Below, piece after piece: positions 43,174 to 52,334 of a stretch of DNA of 64,000 bases; within the stretch, counting starts at the first letter, position 1, and each line of letters opens with the position of its first letter. The position numbers and the translations under genes are program-made. The notes under the pieces were generated by a model. That model saw nothing but the letters and a program-made list of their open reading frames with translations. It was not told where the DNA came from and ran no database searches. The stretch is from NCBI RefSeq assembly GCF_042685265.1, contig NZ_JBHUMX010000013.1; one strand, written 5' to 3'. The DNA comes from Oceanobacillus_B kapialis. Its GTDB lineage: Bacteria > Bacillota > Bacilli > Bacillales > Amphibacillaceae.

Positions 43174-44187
43174 ATGGCAAGACAAAAAGGTGCCTTGACA
43201 GGTAGGCAAAAGGCAGCAATTCTATTGATCTCCTTAGGCCCTGACGTATCTGCTCAAGTATACAAACATTTGACAGAAGAGGAAATTGAAAAACTAAGTT
43301 TAGAGATTTCCTCTGTTAAAAAAGTGGATAACTCACTGAAAGAAGATGTTCTAGATCAATTCCATCAAATTGCTGTTGCGCAGGATTTTATCTCTCAAGG
43401 TGGAATTGGCTATGCTAAAACAGTGTTGGAAAAAGCGTTTGGGAGTCAGGAAGCTTCCAATATTATTAATAGGCTCACTTCCTCACTGCAGGTTAGACCT
43501 TTCGACTTTGCAAGAAAGGCAGACCCACAACAAGTGCTAAATTTTATACAAAATGAACATCCACAAACTATCGCGCTCGTTCTTTCTTATTTAGATCCAG
43601 AGCAATCGGGACAAATATTATCGGCCTTGCCCCAGGAAATGCAAGCAGATATTGCCAGGAGAATTGCAACCATGGATTCTACTTCACCGGAAATCATTAC
43701 CCAGGTGGAGCAGGTTTTAGAGAAAAACATTTCTTCTTCTGTGACAGAAGATTATACACAAACTGGTGGAATTCAAGCTGTTGTAGAAGTATTGAATGGT
43801 GTGGACAGGAGTACTGAACGTACTATTTTGGATGCATTAGAAATTCAAGATCCCGAGCTCGCTGATGAGATTAAGAAACGCATGTTTGTATTTGAGGATA
43901 TTGTTATTTTAGACAACAGAGCTATTCAACGGGTTATTCGAGAGGTAGAGAACGACGACTTACGCTTATCACTTAAAGTCGCAAGCGACGAAGTGAAGGA
44001 TATTGTCTTTAAAAATATGTCTCAGCGTATGGCAGAAGCCTTTAAGGAAGAAATGGAATATATGGGACCTGTCCGTTTACGTGATGTAGAGGAAGCGCAA
44101 ACGAGAATTGTTGGAACGATAAGACGATTGGAAGACATAGGTGAAATTGTGATTGCACGGGGCGGAGGAGATGATATTATTGTCTGA
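43174..44187 (+). CDS. fliG: Flagellar motor switch protein FliG
   Basis: FliG couples ion flow to rotation and reverses the motor. It is 337 residues with three armadillo-like domains. The EHPQT motif (NEHPQTIALVLSYL) lies in the middle domain near residue 127. The C-terminal torque helix includes LSLKVASDEVKDIVFKNMS. It starts ten bases after fliF behind AGGAGGG. Confidence 0.97.
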   Translation: MARQKGALTGRQKAAILLISLGPDVSAQVYKHLTEEEIEKLSLEISSVKKVDNSLKEDVLDQFHQIAVAQDFISQGGIGYAKTVLEKAFGSQEASNIINRLTSSLQVRPFDFARKADPQQVLNFIQNEHPQTIALVLSYLDPEQSGQILSALPQEMQADIARRIATMDSTSPEIITQVEQVLEKNISSSVTEDYTQTGGIQAVVEVLNGVDRSTERTILDALEIQDPELADEIKKRMFVFEDIVILDNRAIQRVIREVENDDLRLSLKVASDEVKDIVFKNMSQRMAEAFKEEMEYMGPVRLRDVEEAQTRIVGTIRRLEDIGEIVIARGGGDDIIV

Positions 44188-44914
44188 TACTCATATGAAC
44201 GGTGGTAGAGTAATAAAGCTTAAACCTATTGTTACTCAAACTGATAAAGCACACTATCTCACACCCGAAGAGCAGGTAAGATCAGACCTTCAACAGGCCC
44301 AGCAATCATTACAGCAAATAAAGGAAGAAAGTGCTTCTCTTTTAAAAAAGACAGATGAGCAGATTGAATTAGCTAAATCAAACTGGGAAAAAGAGAAAAA
44401 GACCTTGATTGAGAGTGCAAAGCATGAAGGTTATCAGGATGGTTTTCAATCAGGCAAGCAAGAAGGGTTGTCAACTTATGAAACAAAGCTAGATGAGTTA
44501 AACCAGTTGACTGACAAGGCACTAAAAGAATATCACCAAACCGTAGAAAAAAGTACAACTGAAATTATTAAAATAGCATTACATACAGCTGAGAAAATAT
44601 TAGATCAGAAAATTACAGAGGAGCCTACTGCATTCTTGCAAATGGTCCAGAAATCAATTAAGGAACTGAAAGATCAATCCATTATATCGATTTATTTACA
44701 TCCTTCCAACTATGAATTTGTGTTGCAGCAAAAGGAAGAATTAATGCAAATTGTGAACGAAGACACAAAGCTTGCCATTTATATGAAAGACAGCATCCAA
44801 GAAAATGGTTGTCGTATTAAACATCCTTTTGGCGAGTTGGATATCGGACTAGACACACAATTAAAGCAGATTAGAGAAGTATTACATGAAATAGAATTGG
44901 AGAATAGACAATGA
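44180..44914 (+). CDS. fliH: Flagellar assembly protein FliH
   Basis: FliH is the stator-like regulator of the FliI export ATPase. The 244-residue protein has a long charged coiled coil (about 35-140) with the GxxxG-like GYQDGFQSGKQEG stretch. The C-terminal domain is V-ATPase subunit E-like. I chose TTG 44180, nine bases after GGAGGAG. The in-frame TTG 44153 would overlap fliG further. It overlaps fliI by four bases. Confidence 0.92.
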   Translation: MSDTHMNGGRVIKLKPIVTQTDKAHYLTPEEQVRSDLQQAQQSLQQIKEESASLLKKTDEQIELAKSNWEKEKKTLIESAKHEGYQDGFQSGKQEGLSTYETKLDELNQLTDKALKEYHQTVEKSTTEIIKIALHTAEKILDQKITEEPTAFLQMVQKSIKELKDQSIISIYLHPSNYEFVLQQKEELMQIVNEDTKLAIYMKDSIQENGCRIKHPFGELDIGLDTQLKQIREVLHEIELENRQ

Positions 44915-46227
44915 ATCTCTCAACCTACTTATCCGCTATAGAGCAGGCAGATACATACAAACGGTATGGGAAAGTGCTTCGAGTCGTCGGGTTAATGATT
45001 GAGTCCCAGGGCCCTGCAGCAAATATAGGCGAGGTTTGCTATATTCACTCCTCTGAAAATCGCGCACCGATTCTTGCGGAAGTTGTTGGTTTTAATAACG
45101 AGAAAATTATCCTTATGCCATATTCAGAGGTTAATGAAATAGGGCCAGGATGCTTAGTGGAATCAACTGGAAAGCCATTACGAATTAAAGTAGGAAGAGG
45201 ACTTATTGGAAATGTAGTTGACTCCTTAGGGCAAAAGTTAGACAGTTCAGTATTACCTAAAGGATTGACACGATATTTGACTGATCAATCCCCCCCAAAC
45301 CCTATGGAGAGACCACCCATTTCTGAGCCAATTCAGGTTGGAGTTAAAGCAATTGATTCTCTTCTTACAGTTGGTAAAGGACAACGGATTGGTATTTTCG
45401 CGGGGAGTGGTGTTGGTAAAAGTACACTATTAGGAATGATCGCAAGAAACAGTGATGCAGACATAAACGTTATTGCTCTAATCGGTGAAAGAGGAAGAGA
45501 AGTAAGAGAATTCATTGAAAAGGATTTAGGGCCGGAGGGACTAAAGCGATCGATTGTAGTGGTAGCAACCTCTGATCAACCTGCCTTAATGCGTATTAAA
45601 GGTGCCTATACAGCAACTGCCATAAGTGAGTATTTCAGAGATCAGGGTTATGATGTCAACCTGATGATGGATTCTGTTACAAGAGTAGCGATGGCACAAC
45701 GAGAGGCCGGACTTGCAACAGGGGAACCACCGACAACGAAAGGATATACGCCTTCTGTTTTTGCTATCCTTCCAAAGCTTCTAGAGAGAACGGGAACCAA
45801 CCATAACGGTACTATCACAGCATTTTATACTGTGCTAGTAGATGGAGACGATATGAATGAGCCGATTTCGGATACTGTTAGAGGTATTTTGGATGGGCAC
45901 TTTGTGATGGACCGGAAGCTGGCAGAAAGAGGACAGTTTCCTGCAATCAATGTATTAAAGTCTATTAGCCGTGTGATGAATAGTATTACTGGAGATGCTC
46001 ACAAGCAAACTGCTCAGGAAATTCGTTCATTGATGGCAAAATATGAAGAAAATAGGGAGTTAATCCAGATCGGTGCCTATAAACGTGGTACAGACCAAGC
46101 AATTGATCGATCAATATCCTACTATCCCAAAATACAAACTTTTTTAAAGCAAGACACCCATGAAGTTATCAGTCGAACAGAATCAGTTGAGAAAATGACA
46201 TCATTATTAAATGGGGGCATGAAATAA
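44911..46227 (+). CDS. fliI: Flagellum-specific ATPase FliI
   Basis: FliI energises the flagellar type III export apparatus. Walker A AGSGVGKS lies at 164-171. Other F1-like motifs are VIALIGERGREVREF and LMMDSVTRVAMAQREAGLATGEPP-type sequence. The 438 residues are normal. The start overlaps fliH by four bases (ATGA), and the stop overlaps fliJ by one (TAATG). Confidence 0.97.
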   Translation: MNLSTYLSAIEQADTYKRYGKVLRVVGLMIESQGPAANIGEVCYIHSSENRAPILAEVVGFNNEKIILMPYSEVNEIGPGCLVESTGKPLRIKVGRGLIGNVVDSLGQKLDSSVLPKGLTRYLTDQSPPNPMERPPISEPIQVGVKAIDSLLTVGKGQRIGIFAGSGVGKSTLLGMIARNSDADINVIALIGERGREVREFIEKDLGPEGLKRSIVVVATSDQPALMRIKGAYTATAISEYFRDQGYDVNLMMDSVTRVAMAQREAGLATGEPPTTKGYTPSVFAILPKLLERTGTNHNGTITAFYTVLVDGDDMNEPISDTVRGILDGHFVMDRKLAERGQFPAINVLKSISRVMNSITGDAHKQTAQEIRSLMAKYEENRELIQIGAYKRGTDQAIDRSISYYPKIQTFLKQDTHEVISRTESVEKMTSLLNGGMK

Positions 46228-46673
46228 TGGCAGAAACATTGGCCTTATCTAAAATTTGGAATGTCAGGGAACAGGAAAAGAATGATGCTCAGAAAGCTTA
46301 CCATAAGTCAACAGAGTTTTTTGAGGATGTCGCAACGAAGATGTTTCATTTACTGAAAAAGAAAGAAGATGCTGAAAAGAGCTATGAAGAGGCTATTCAG
46401 CAATCCATAACTTTAGATAAAGTACGTGAACAAAATGCTTATATTGAGCGATTGAATAAGCAAATAATGGCCATGCAAAATGCCGTTCAACATGCAAGAA
46501 ATGACATGGAGATGAAACAACATCAGCTTACTGAGGCACATGTGGAAATGAAAAAGTTTGAGAAAATCATTGAGATGCGACAGGATGCGGAGAAAGCACG
46601 ACAAGATAAAATGGAAAGAAGAACTATGGATGAAGTATCCATTCAGCAATACTTAAGTCATATAAACAGGTGA
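46227..46673 (+). CDS. fliJ: Flagellar export chaperone FliJ
   Basis: FliJ is a small antiparallel coiled-coil protein of the export ATPase complex. The 148 residues are almost wholly charged helix with heptad pattern (KKKEDAEKSYEEAIQQS), and an ERRTMDE segment lies near the C-terminus. It starts within the fliI stop. Sequence conservation is low in this family, so position gives much of the support. Confidence 0.9.
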   Translation: MAETLALSKIWNVREQEKNDAQKAYHKSTEFFEDVATKMFHLLKKKEDAEKSYEEAIQQSITLDKVREQNAYIERLNKQIMAMQNAVQHARNDMEMKQHQLTEAHVEMKKFEKIIEMRQDAEKARQDKMERRTMDEVSIQQYLSHINR

Positions 46674-46677
46674 TGAC

Positions 46678-47277
46678 ATGGAAAAAGACTATACAACTGA
46701 AAAAAAGAAAATGAATCCTTTTCTTTGGTTCCTATTTGCAATCATATTTCCACTTCTTATCGCGACAGTTATAGCAGTGATTGGCTTCAGCATAGCTGGC
46801 ATCAATGTATTAGACTGGGCAAAAGAGAAAGGGAGCAACATTCCGGTTGTCTCTTCCATGATCGAAACGCCAGAAGAAGAGTCAACGGGACAAGCCCAAG
46901 AGAAAGCTGCAGAGCAATTGGCTGCTAAAAATGAGGAAATTGAACAATTGAACCAACAAGTACAGGATATGGAGTCAACAATTGAATCGCTCGAAGAAGA
47001 AACAATAAGGTTAGAGAATCGTAATAGGCAAAACCAGGAAAATGCTGAAATGGAAACGGAAGAAGAGGCACCTGACACTATCCAAACCATTGCTAGTTCT
47101 TTTAAAGATATGGACAGTGAACAGGCAGCATTAATTATCCAAGATTTAGATAACCAAACTGCAATTTCTATTCTGAAAGAAGTATCAAACAAAGTAAGAG
47201 GAGCCATTTTAGAGGAAATGGAACCTGCTGAAGCAGCAACATTAACGCAGTTGTTTATTGATGCAAATAATGAATAA
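46678..47277 (+). CDS. ylxF: YlxF/MotE-like flagellar operon membrane protein
   Basis: This 199-residue protein has a short cytoplasmic N-terminus, one membrane helix (about 13-35), a coiled coil (about 80-130) and a C-terminal MgtE-N-like repeat. The repeat shows as the MDSEQAALIIQDLDNQTAISIL and MEPAEAATLTQLF pair. It corresponds to B. subtilis YlxF and to MotE of other bacteria, which stabilises stators or assembly. It starts behind ACAGGTGATG. Confidence 0.85.
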   Translation: MEKDYTTEKKKMNPFLWFLFAIIFPLLIATVIAVIGFSIAGINVLDWAKEKGSNIPVVSSMIETPEEESTGQAQEKAAEQLAAKNEEIEQLNQQVQDMESTIESLEEETIRLENRNRQNQENAEMETEEEAPDTIQTIASSFKDMDSEQAALIIQDLDNQTAISILKEVSNKVRGAILEEMEPAEAATLTQLFIDANNE

Positions 47278-47310
47278 TATTGAAATGATATTGAAAGGAG
47301 GTGAAATATA

Positions 47311-48588
47311 GTGAATGCAATCAGGATGTTCTTCCAACAAATGCAATCTACGAAACTACCAAGCGTTTCAGACAAGGTAGCAAGTAAAAGCGATATGTTT
47401 CAAAACTTATTAAACAATGAGCATGGAAATGGCCAAAATAGTAGCGGATCAATTCTGCTTAGTGGAAAAAAAGGCAACAGTCCGTTAGAGATTACGTTAG
47501 GCTCAGAGCAGAAACAAGAAAGCAATCTCATGCAGCCAGGACTATCGATTGTAATCCAGTCTAGTGAACAAGAAGGGATACCTACTGTAGAGTTGTCCGA
47601 GGAAGAACAGAATAAGTTAATTGACCTTGTGACTACCCTTTTAAATACTGGACAAAGTCAGGAGAGGCTTGAGGTAGCTCTAAATGAACTGAATATGCTT
47701 CCAAATGTTCCACCAGTATTAAAGGAATTTGTGCAGGTAATCAAGGAAATCACTCCAATACTGTCACAAATTTATTCCAAGCAAGATGCAGAAAAAGCGG
47801 CGCCTAAACTATTACATTCACTGCAACAGTGGGAGTCACTTGAGAAGAAAAACGGTGCAGCTAAAAGTGGTGAAATAGTCCTGAATATCCTAAAAAAAGA
47901 AAATCCTGATTTACAAGGAGTCTGGAAAGAACTCTTGCAATCATTTGAGAAACGAAGTCAGATGGCGACAAAGCAGCAGTATAATGCAGATGCAAAAGTC
48001 ACAAGTACTGATGTTGCAAAGTGGGTTACAAATGCTATGGAGCAACTTTCTCAACCTGTAATAAAGTCAAATGGACATGCAGCTGTTTCAGGATTAAATG
48101 GACCATTGAGCCAGATAGAGCAATACGTTATTCATGTTAGTCCTTCACAATCGTCTAAAGCTCCAGATAAGCAATTAATGGACCAATTTCAGCAGATGAT
48201 CCATTCTAGTAAATTTGCTACAAAGTTTAATGGAGCAACACAGCTTTCTATTTCTCTAAGACCAGAGAATCTTGGTGACATGATGGTAAAGCTAACCCAA
48301 ATTAATGGAGAGATGACAGTTAAAATTCTTGTATCTTCTCAGGCTGCAAAAGACATGATGGAGGGCAACCTGCATCAATTACGAAATATGTTTTCACCAC
48401 ATCAAGTTGTAATTGAGAAGCAAGATTTATCTATTCAGCAAAGTCAAAATATCCAGAAGGAACATGATAGCCAGCATTTTGATCAACAAGAAAATCGATC
48501 AGAAGATACTTGGCAGGAAGAGGACCAATCCTCTGAAGATGATTTTGCAACGCAATTTCACGAATTATTAATGAATGAGAAAGTGTAG
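47311..48588 (+). CDS. fliK: Flagellar hook-length control protein FliK
   Basis: FliK measures hook length and switches FlhB export specificity. The N-terminal two-thirds is low-complexity, Gln/Ser-rich. The C-terminal domain (about 290-385) has the LRPENLGDMMVKLTQINGEM core that binds FlhB. The start is GTG 47311 behind an ideal AAAGGAGGTGA. The 425 residues are within family range. Confidence 0.95.
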   Translation: MNAIRMFFQQMQSTKLPSVSDKVASKSDMFQNLLNNEHGNGQNSSGSILLSGKKGNSPLEITLGSEQKQESNLMQPGLSIVIQSSEQEGIPTVELSEEEQNKLIDLVTTLLNTGQSQERLEVALNELNMLPNVPPVLKEFVQVIKEITPILSQIYSKQDAEKAAPKLLHSLQQWESLEKKNGAAKSGEIVLNILKKENPDLQGVWKELLQSFEKRSQMATKQQYNADAKVTSTDVAKWVTNAMEQLSQPVIKSNGHAAVSGLNGPLSQIEQYVIHVSPSQSSKAPDKQLMDQFQQMIHSSKFATKFNGATQLSISLRPENLGDMMVKLTQINGEMTVKILVSSQAAKDMMEGNLHQLRNMFSPHQVVIEKQDLSIQQSQNIQKEHDSQHFDQQENRSEDTWQEEDQSSEDDFATQFHELLMNEKV

Positions 48589-48597
48589 GTGAAAAAA

Positions 48598-49059
48598 ATG
48601 TCGGTTCATTTAGATCCATCCCTCTATCTAAAAAATCAAAGTAGTGAAAGAACACCTAGTACAAACCTCGGGAAGGATGAATTTCTTAAGATTCTGATGA
48701 CTCAATTACAAAATCAGGATCCGTCTAATCCAATGGATGATAAGCAATTTATTTCACAGATGGCTCAATTTTCATCTTTAGAGCAAACGATGAATATGGC
48801 AAAATCCATTGATAGATTGGTTGAGAGCCAACTTATGTCTCCTGTCATCCAATATAGCCATATGATAGGAAAGGAAGTTACTTATCAATCTTTTGACAAA
48901 GAAACTGGAGAAAAGAGTGACATCGTTTCAAGTAAGGTTATTTCAGTAAGCCAAAGTGAAGGTTGGGCTGTGCTTGAGCTTGAAAATGGCGAAAAGATTT
49001 TTGCAGATGCAGCCATGGAAGTAAGTGACCCAACTACTGAGGTCAAAGAGGAAGACTAA
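48598..49059 (+). CDS. flgD: Flagellar hook capping protein FlgD
   Basis: FlgD caps the growing hook. The N-terminal LGKDEFLKILMTQLQNQDPSNPMDDKQFISQMAQFSSLEQ-type region is diagnostic. It is the short Bacillus form (153 residues). I chose ATG 48598 with AGGTGA upstream. The in-frame GTG 48589 forms part of that ribosome site. Confidence 0.95.
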   Translation: MSVHLDPSLYLKNQSSERTPSTNLGKDEFLKILMTQLQNQDPSNPMDDKQFISQMAQFSSLEQTMNMAKSIDRLVESQLMSPVIQYSHMIGKEVTYQSFDKETGEKSDIVSSKVISVSQSEGWAVLELENGEKIFADAAMEVSDPTTEVKEED

Positions 49060-49074
49060 AAGGATGTGAGCGTG

Positions 49075-49449
49075 ATGGATCATCGTATACATCAATTGCC
49101 GCAGCAGCATGCTCTTAACATTAAGTCACCTGTTAAACAAGCAAAGACACCATCAACTATTAGCTTTAAAGATTTATTAACAGAACAGACAGGATTAAAA
49201 CTAAGTAAGCATGCATCAGAGCGGCTTCAAGAAAGAAATATACAGATAAATGCGAATCAATGGGAACTAATCAACCAAAAGGTGAAAGAAGCAAAAACAA
49301 AAGGAATAACCGATTCTTTGGTAATAACAAATGAAGCTGCACTTCTAGTTAGTGCGAAAAATAATACAGTTGTTACAGCAATGAATAGGCAAGAAGCCAC
49401 AAGCCGTATTTTCACAAACATAAACGGTACCATTCTGCTGGATCAATAG
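49075..49449 (+). CDS. TIGR02530-type flagellar operon protein
   Basis: This 124-residue protein lies between flgD and flgE in many Bacillaceae. It has the family's KLSKHASERLQERNI segment and a C-terminal VVTAMNRQEATSRIFTNI-type end. Its function is not settled. Start codons GTG 49066, GTG 49072 and ATG 49075 are all in frame. ATG 49075 is chosen because AAAAGGATG ends nine bases before it. Confidence 0.85.
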   Translation: MDHRIHQLPQQHALNIKSPVKQAKTPSTISFKDLLTEQTGLKLSKHASERLQERNIQINANQWELINQKVKEAKTKGITDSLVITNEAALLVSAKNNTVVTAMNRQEATSRIFTNINGTILLDQ

Positions 49450-49471
49450 GCTGGACCCTACTGGGAGGCCA

Positions 49472-49497
49472 ACGCTGTTGATGGACAGATACAGCGT
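49472..49497 (+). other. Hairpin upstream of flgE
   Basis: Perfect arms ACGCTGT and ACAGCGT enclose 12 bases, with no U-run. It lies about 30 bases before the flgE start, so it could protect or space the flgE message rather than terminate. Confidence 0.4.
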
Positions 49498-49529
49498 GCA
49501 CAATTAAACCAAAAAGGGGAAATGAGATT

Positions 49530-50627
49530 ATGCTACGTTCAATGTATGCTGGTATTTCAGGAATGAAAGGTTTTCAAACAAAATTAGATGTAATTGGAAA
49601 CAATATTGCAAATGTAAATACGTCTGGCTTTAAAAAAGGAAGGGTAACTTTTCAGGATATGATGAGCCAAACGACAGCTGGTGCTCAAGGAGCCACGGAA
49701 GCACGAGGAGGAGTTAACCCATCACAGGTAGGGCTTGGTTCACAGCTTGGAACCATCGATAACATCCACACACAGGGATTTAGACAAACCACCAACAGTC
49801 CATTGGATTTCGCTTTGGAAGGTGATGGTATGTTTGTCGTCCAAAATGGTGATCAAACTGCCTATACAAGAGCCGGAAACTTTTACCTTGATGAAAGTGG
49901 AGCAATCGTAAATCCTCAAGGTTACTATTTGACTGGATATCAGTCTGGTACAAATGTCACAGGGACTACGTACACAGGAGTAGACGGTGCTGATAATGAG
50001 ATTTCCGTTTCCGTAACGAATGATGGTGATAATATTGTTTCGTACGTAAATGGTAATGGGGAAAGAATTGAAGATGACACACTCTTACCAGATGGTGAGC
50101 TACAGATAACCGATCAAAATGGCAACAATCTCACTGTGGCAATGGACGCTAATGGTGGGGTAAGCATTACAATGGATGATGATAATGGAGAACCGATGGA
50201 TGTTGCGCTAGAGGAAACAAACATGACGGAGGACTTCGTTAGTAATACAGTAGGCACTTTAAGTATTCCTGATTCTGCTCAAAGCTTTAGTGTCCAAGCA
50301 AATGGGACTGTATCTTATATTGATGAATTTGGTCAACCACGTATTGCTGGACAAATTGCTTTAGCATCCTTCTCGAACGCTGCTGGATTAGAAAAATCGG
50401 GAAGTAACTTGTTCCTAAATAGTGAAAATGCTGGTTACAATGGCTTAGTCACTCCAGAATCAGAAGGAGCAGCGTCTATCGTCAGTGGTTCACTAGAAAT
50501 GTCAAATGTGGATCTGTCTGAAGAATTTACGGAAATGATCACGGCCCAGCGTGGCTTCCAGGCTAACACCCGAATTATTACGACTTCAGATGAAATACTG
50601 CAGGAATTAGTAAACCTAAAACGATAA
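49530..50627 (+). CDS. flgE: Flagellar hook protein FlgE
   Basis: FlgE builds the hook. N-terminal signature MYAGISGMKGFQTKLDVIGNNIANVNTSGFKKGR-type sequence and the ANTRIITTSDEILQELVNLKR end identify it. SPLDFALEGDGMFVVQNG marks the core. The 365 residues are about 100 more than B. subtilis FlgE (264). The extra part (about 140-240) is strongly acidic and Gly/Asn/Asp-rich and would be surface domain on the hook. Confidence 0.95.
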   Translation: MLRSMYAGISGMKGFQTKLDVIGNNIANVNTSGFKKGRVTFQDMMSQTTAGAQGATEARGGVNPSQVGLGSQLGTIDNIHTQGFRQTTNSPLDFALEGDGMFVVQNGDQTAYTRAGNFYLDESGAIVNPQGYYLTGYQSGTNVTGTTYTGVDGADNEISVSVTNDGDNIVSYVNGNGERIEDDTLLPDGELQITDQNGNNLTVAMDANGGVSITMDDDNGEPMDVALEETNMTEDFVSNTVGTLSIPDSAQSFSVQANGTVSYIDEFGQPRIAGQIALASFSNAAGLEKSGSNLFLNSENAGYNGLVTPESEGAASIVSGSLEMSNVDLSEEFTEMITAQRGFQANTRIITTSDEILQELVNLKR

Positions 50628-50634
50628 GGAGGTA

Positions 50635-50659
50635 GGGAGTGCCGTATCCAGGCACTCCC
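50635..50659 (+). promoter_or_regulatory. Hairpin between swrD Shine-Dalgarno and ATG
   Basis: Perfect nine-base arms GGGAGTGCC (50635-50643) and GGCACTCCC (50651-50659) close a seven-base loop. The Shine-Dalgarno AAGGAGG ends at 50632 and the family start ATG is at 50669. Folding would bring them to about 11 bases apart. Confidence 0.7.
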
Positions 50660-50668
50660 GCCCATTTT

Positions 50669-50890
50669 ATGATTGAATTAAGAAGGTTAAACAATGAAAC
50701 GTTTATCTTAAATGCATTAATGATTGAACAGATTCAGTCGTTCCCTGATACAACAATTACATTAATAAATGGAAAAAAAGTTGTTGTAAAAGACACGGAA
50801 CAAGAAGTGGCTGAACTAATAGAAAAATTTTATCGAAAAATAGGCTTGCAACAATCCATATATAAAGCAGGTGAAGTTAAAAATGAGTAA
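50669..50890 (+). CDS. swrD: Flagellar protein SwrD (FlbD family)
   Basis: This 73-residue protein begins MIELRRLNNETFILNALMIEQI and has TPDTTITL-like and GKKVVVKD segments of the FlbD/SwrD family. In B. subtilis SwrD raises flagellar torque. The family start is ATG 50669. An in-frame GTG 50639, six bases after the AAGGAGG, would add ten residues (VPYPGTPAHF) not seen in the family. It overlaps fliL by eight bases. Confidence 0.93.
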   Translation: MIELRRLNNETFILNALMIEQIQSFPDTTITLINGKKVVVKDTEQEVAELIEKFYRKIGLQQSIYKAGEVKNE

Positions 50891-51299
50891 ATTGGTTAAA
50901 GTAATGCTTTCCTCTATCGCAATAATTATTGTTGGGGCGGCCGCAGTTTTTCTCGTTATCCTTAACGTTAATGGTGAGGACGAAGGAAAAGCAAAAACGA
51001 TTGATGAGATTGTAGAGTATTCCTATGAATCTCCTGAGATAACAACTGATTTAGAAGATGGCAGCTTTGTGCGTATTCAGTTTCAGATTGTTACTGATAG
51101 TAAGGATGCTAAGGAAGAAATAGCGAAGCGCGACTTTCAGCTAAAAAATATTCTTATTAAAGAGTTGGCAGTGCTAAGCGAAGAGGATTTTAAAGCAGGA
51201 CTTTCAGATTTAGAAAAAACAGTTCAGACAAAGTTAAATGAAGTCATGACAGAAGGAAATATTACAGATGTTTATACAATCAATAAAATTTTGCAGTAA
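50883..51299 (+). CDS. fliL: Flagellar basal body-associated protein FliL
   Basis: FliL associates with stators around the basal body. One membrane helix near the N-terminus (about 8-28) is followed by an extracytoplasmic domain (EITTDLEDGSFVRIQFQIV). I chose ATG 50883 behind GCAGGTGA, giving 138 residues. The start lies inside the end of swrD. fliM follows 36 bases later. Confidence 0.93.
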   Translation: MSKLVKVMLSSIAIIIVGAAAVFLVILNVNGEDEGKAKTIDEIVEYSYESPEITTDLEDGSFVRIQFQIVTDSKDAKEEIAKRDFQLKNILIKELAVLSEEDFKAGLSDLEKTVQTKLNEVMTEGNITDVYTINKILQ

Positions 51300-51335
51300 A
51301 TATGGATGTAATACTCCAGCATGGAGGTGAGTTAG

Positions 51336-52334
51336 TTGGTAGATGAAGTTCTTTCCCAAAATGAAATAGACGCCCTCTTATCTGCTATTACGTCAGGTGA
51401 AATGGACGCTGAAGAACTGAAAAAGGAAGAAAAAGAGAAGAAAGTGCGTGTCTATGATTTTAAGCGTGCCCTGCGTTTTTCAAAAGATCAAATACGTAGT
51501 ATATCACGGATCCATGAAAACTATGCCCGTATGCTAACAACTTTTTTCTCAGCGCAATTAAGGACATATGTGAATATTAATGTGGCCTCCGTTGATCAAA
51601 TTCCATATGAAGAATTTATAAGATCTGTTCCGAAAATGACAGTACTTAATACATACAGTGTTGCTCCACTTGATGGAAGAATCGTGATGGAAATTAATCC
51701 AAACATAGCTTATGCATTACTGGATAGGATTCTTGGTGGTAAAGGTTATAGTACAAATAAAGTGGACAACTTAACAGAAATTGAGACAATTTTGATGTCT
51801 CAAACCTTCGAAAAGGCAATTGTAAACTTACAGGAAGCATGGTCATCGATTGTAGAGATCGATCCAGTATTAGAGGAGTTTGAAGTGAATCCCCAGTTTC
51901 TCCAAATGGTTTCACCAAATGAAACGGTAGTGGTGGTATCTTTAAACACAGCTATTGGAGATACAAGTGGTTTAATTAATATTTGTATTCCACACATTGT
52001 CTTAGAACCAATTATTTCAAAGTTATCCGTCCACTATTGGATGCAAACCGCAACAAAAGAAAGAGATGACGAGGCATATAATAAACTATCTACAAATCTA
52101 GTATCAGCTAAAGTAGATGCTAAAACAATACTAGGAACGACAAACATAAACACTGAGCAATTTCTTAATCTCAAACAAGGCGATGTGATAGGACTAGATC
52201 AGTCAATAGACCATCCGCTTACATTAGAGGTCAATGACAAGCCGAAATTTTATGTGCAGCCAGGTAAGCACAAAAATAAATTGTCTGTACAAGTATTAGA
52301 AGAAATTAAAGGGGTGAATGTGCATGATGAATGA
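51336..52334 (+). CDS. fliM: Flagellar motor switch protein FliM
   Basis: FliM is the C-ring protein that binds phosphorylated CheY. The N-terminal LSQNEIDALLSAI peptide is the CheY-P site. The middle CheC-like domain includes RALRFSKDQIRSI, VAPLDGRIVMEINP and LLDRILGGKG. A FliN-like domain ends the protein. The start is TTG 51336 behind ATGGAGGTGAG. It overlaps fliY by 11 bases. Confidence 0.97.
   Translation: MVDEVLSQNEIDALLSAITSGEMDAEELKKEEKEKKVRVYDFKRALRFSKDQIRSISRIHENYARMLTTFFSAQLRTYVNINVASVDQIPYEEFIRSVPKMTVLNTYSVAPLDGRIVMEINPNIAYALLDRILGGKGYSTNKVDNLTEIETILMSQTFEKAIVNLQEAWSSIVEIDPVLEEFEVNPQFLQMVSPNETVVVVSLNTAIGDTSGLINICIPHIVLEPIISKLSVHYWMQTATKERDDEAYNKLSTNLVSAKVDAKTILGTTNINTEQFLNLKQGDVIGLDQSIDHPLTLEVNDKPKFYVQPGKHKNKLSVQVLEEIKGVNVHDE

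Noticed and set aside
46689..47375. 228-codon open frame on the - strand
   Set aside because: It is the antisense of ylxF, rich in Ser/Cys as expected for a reversed acidic coiled coil, and has no ribosome site.
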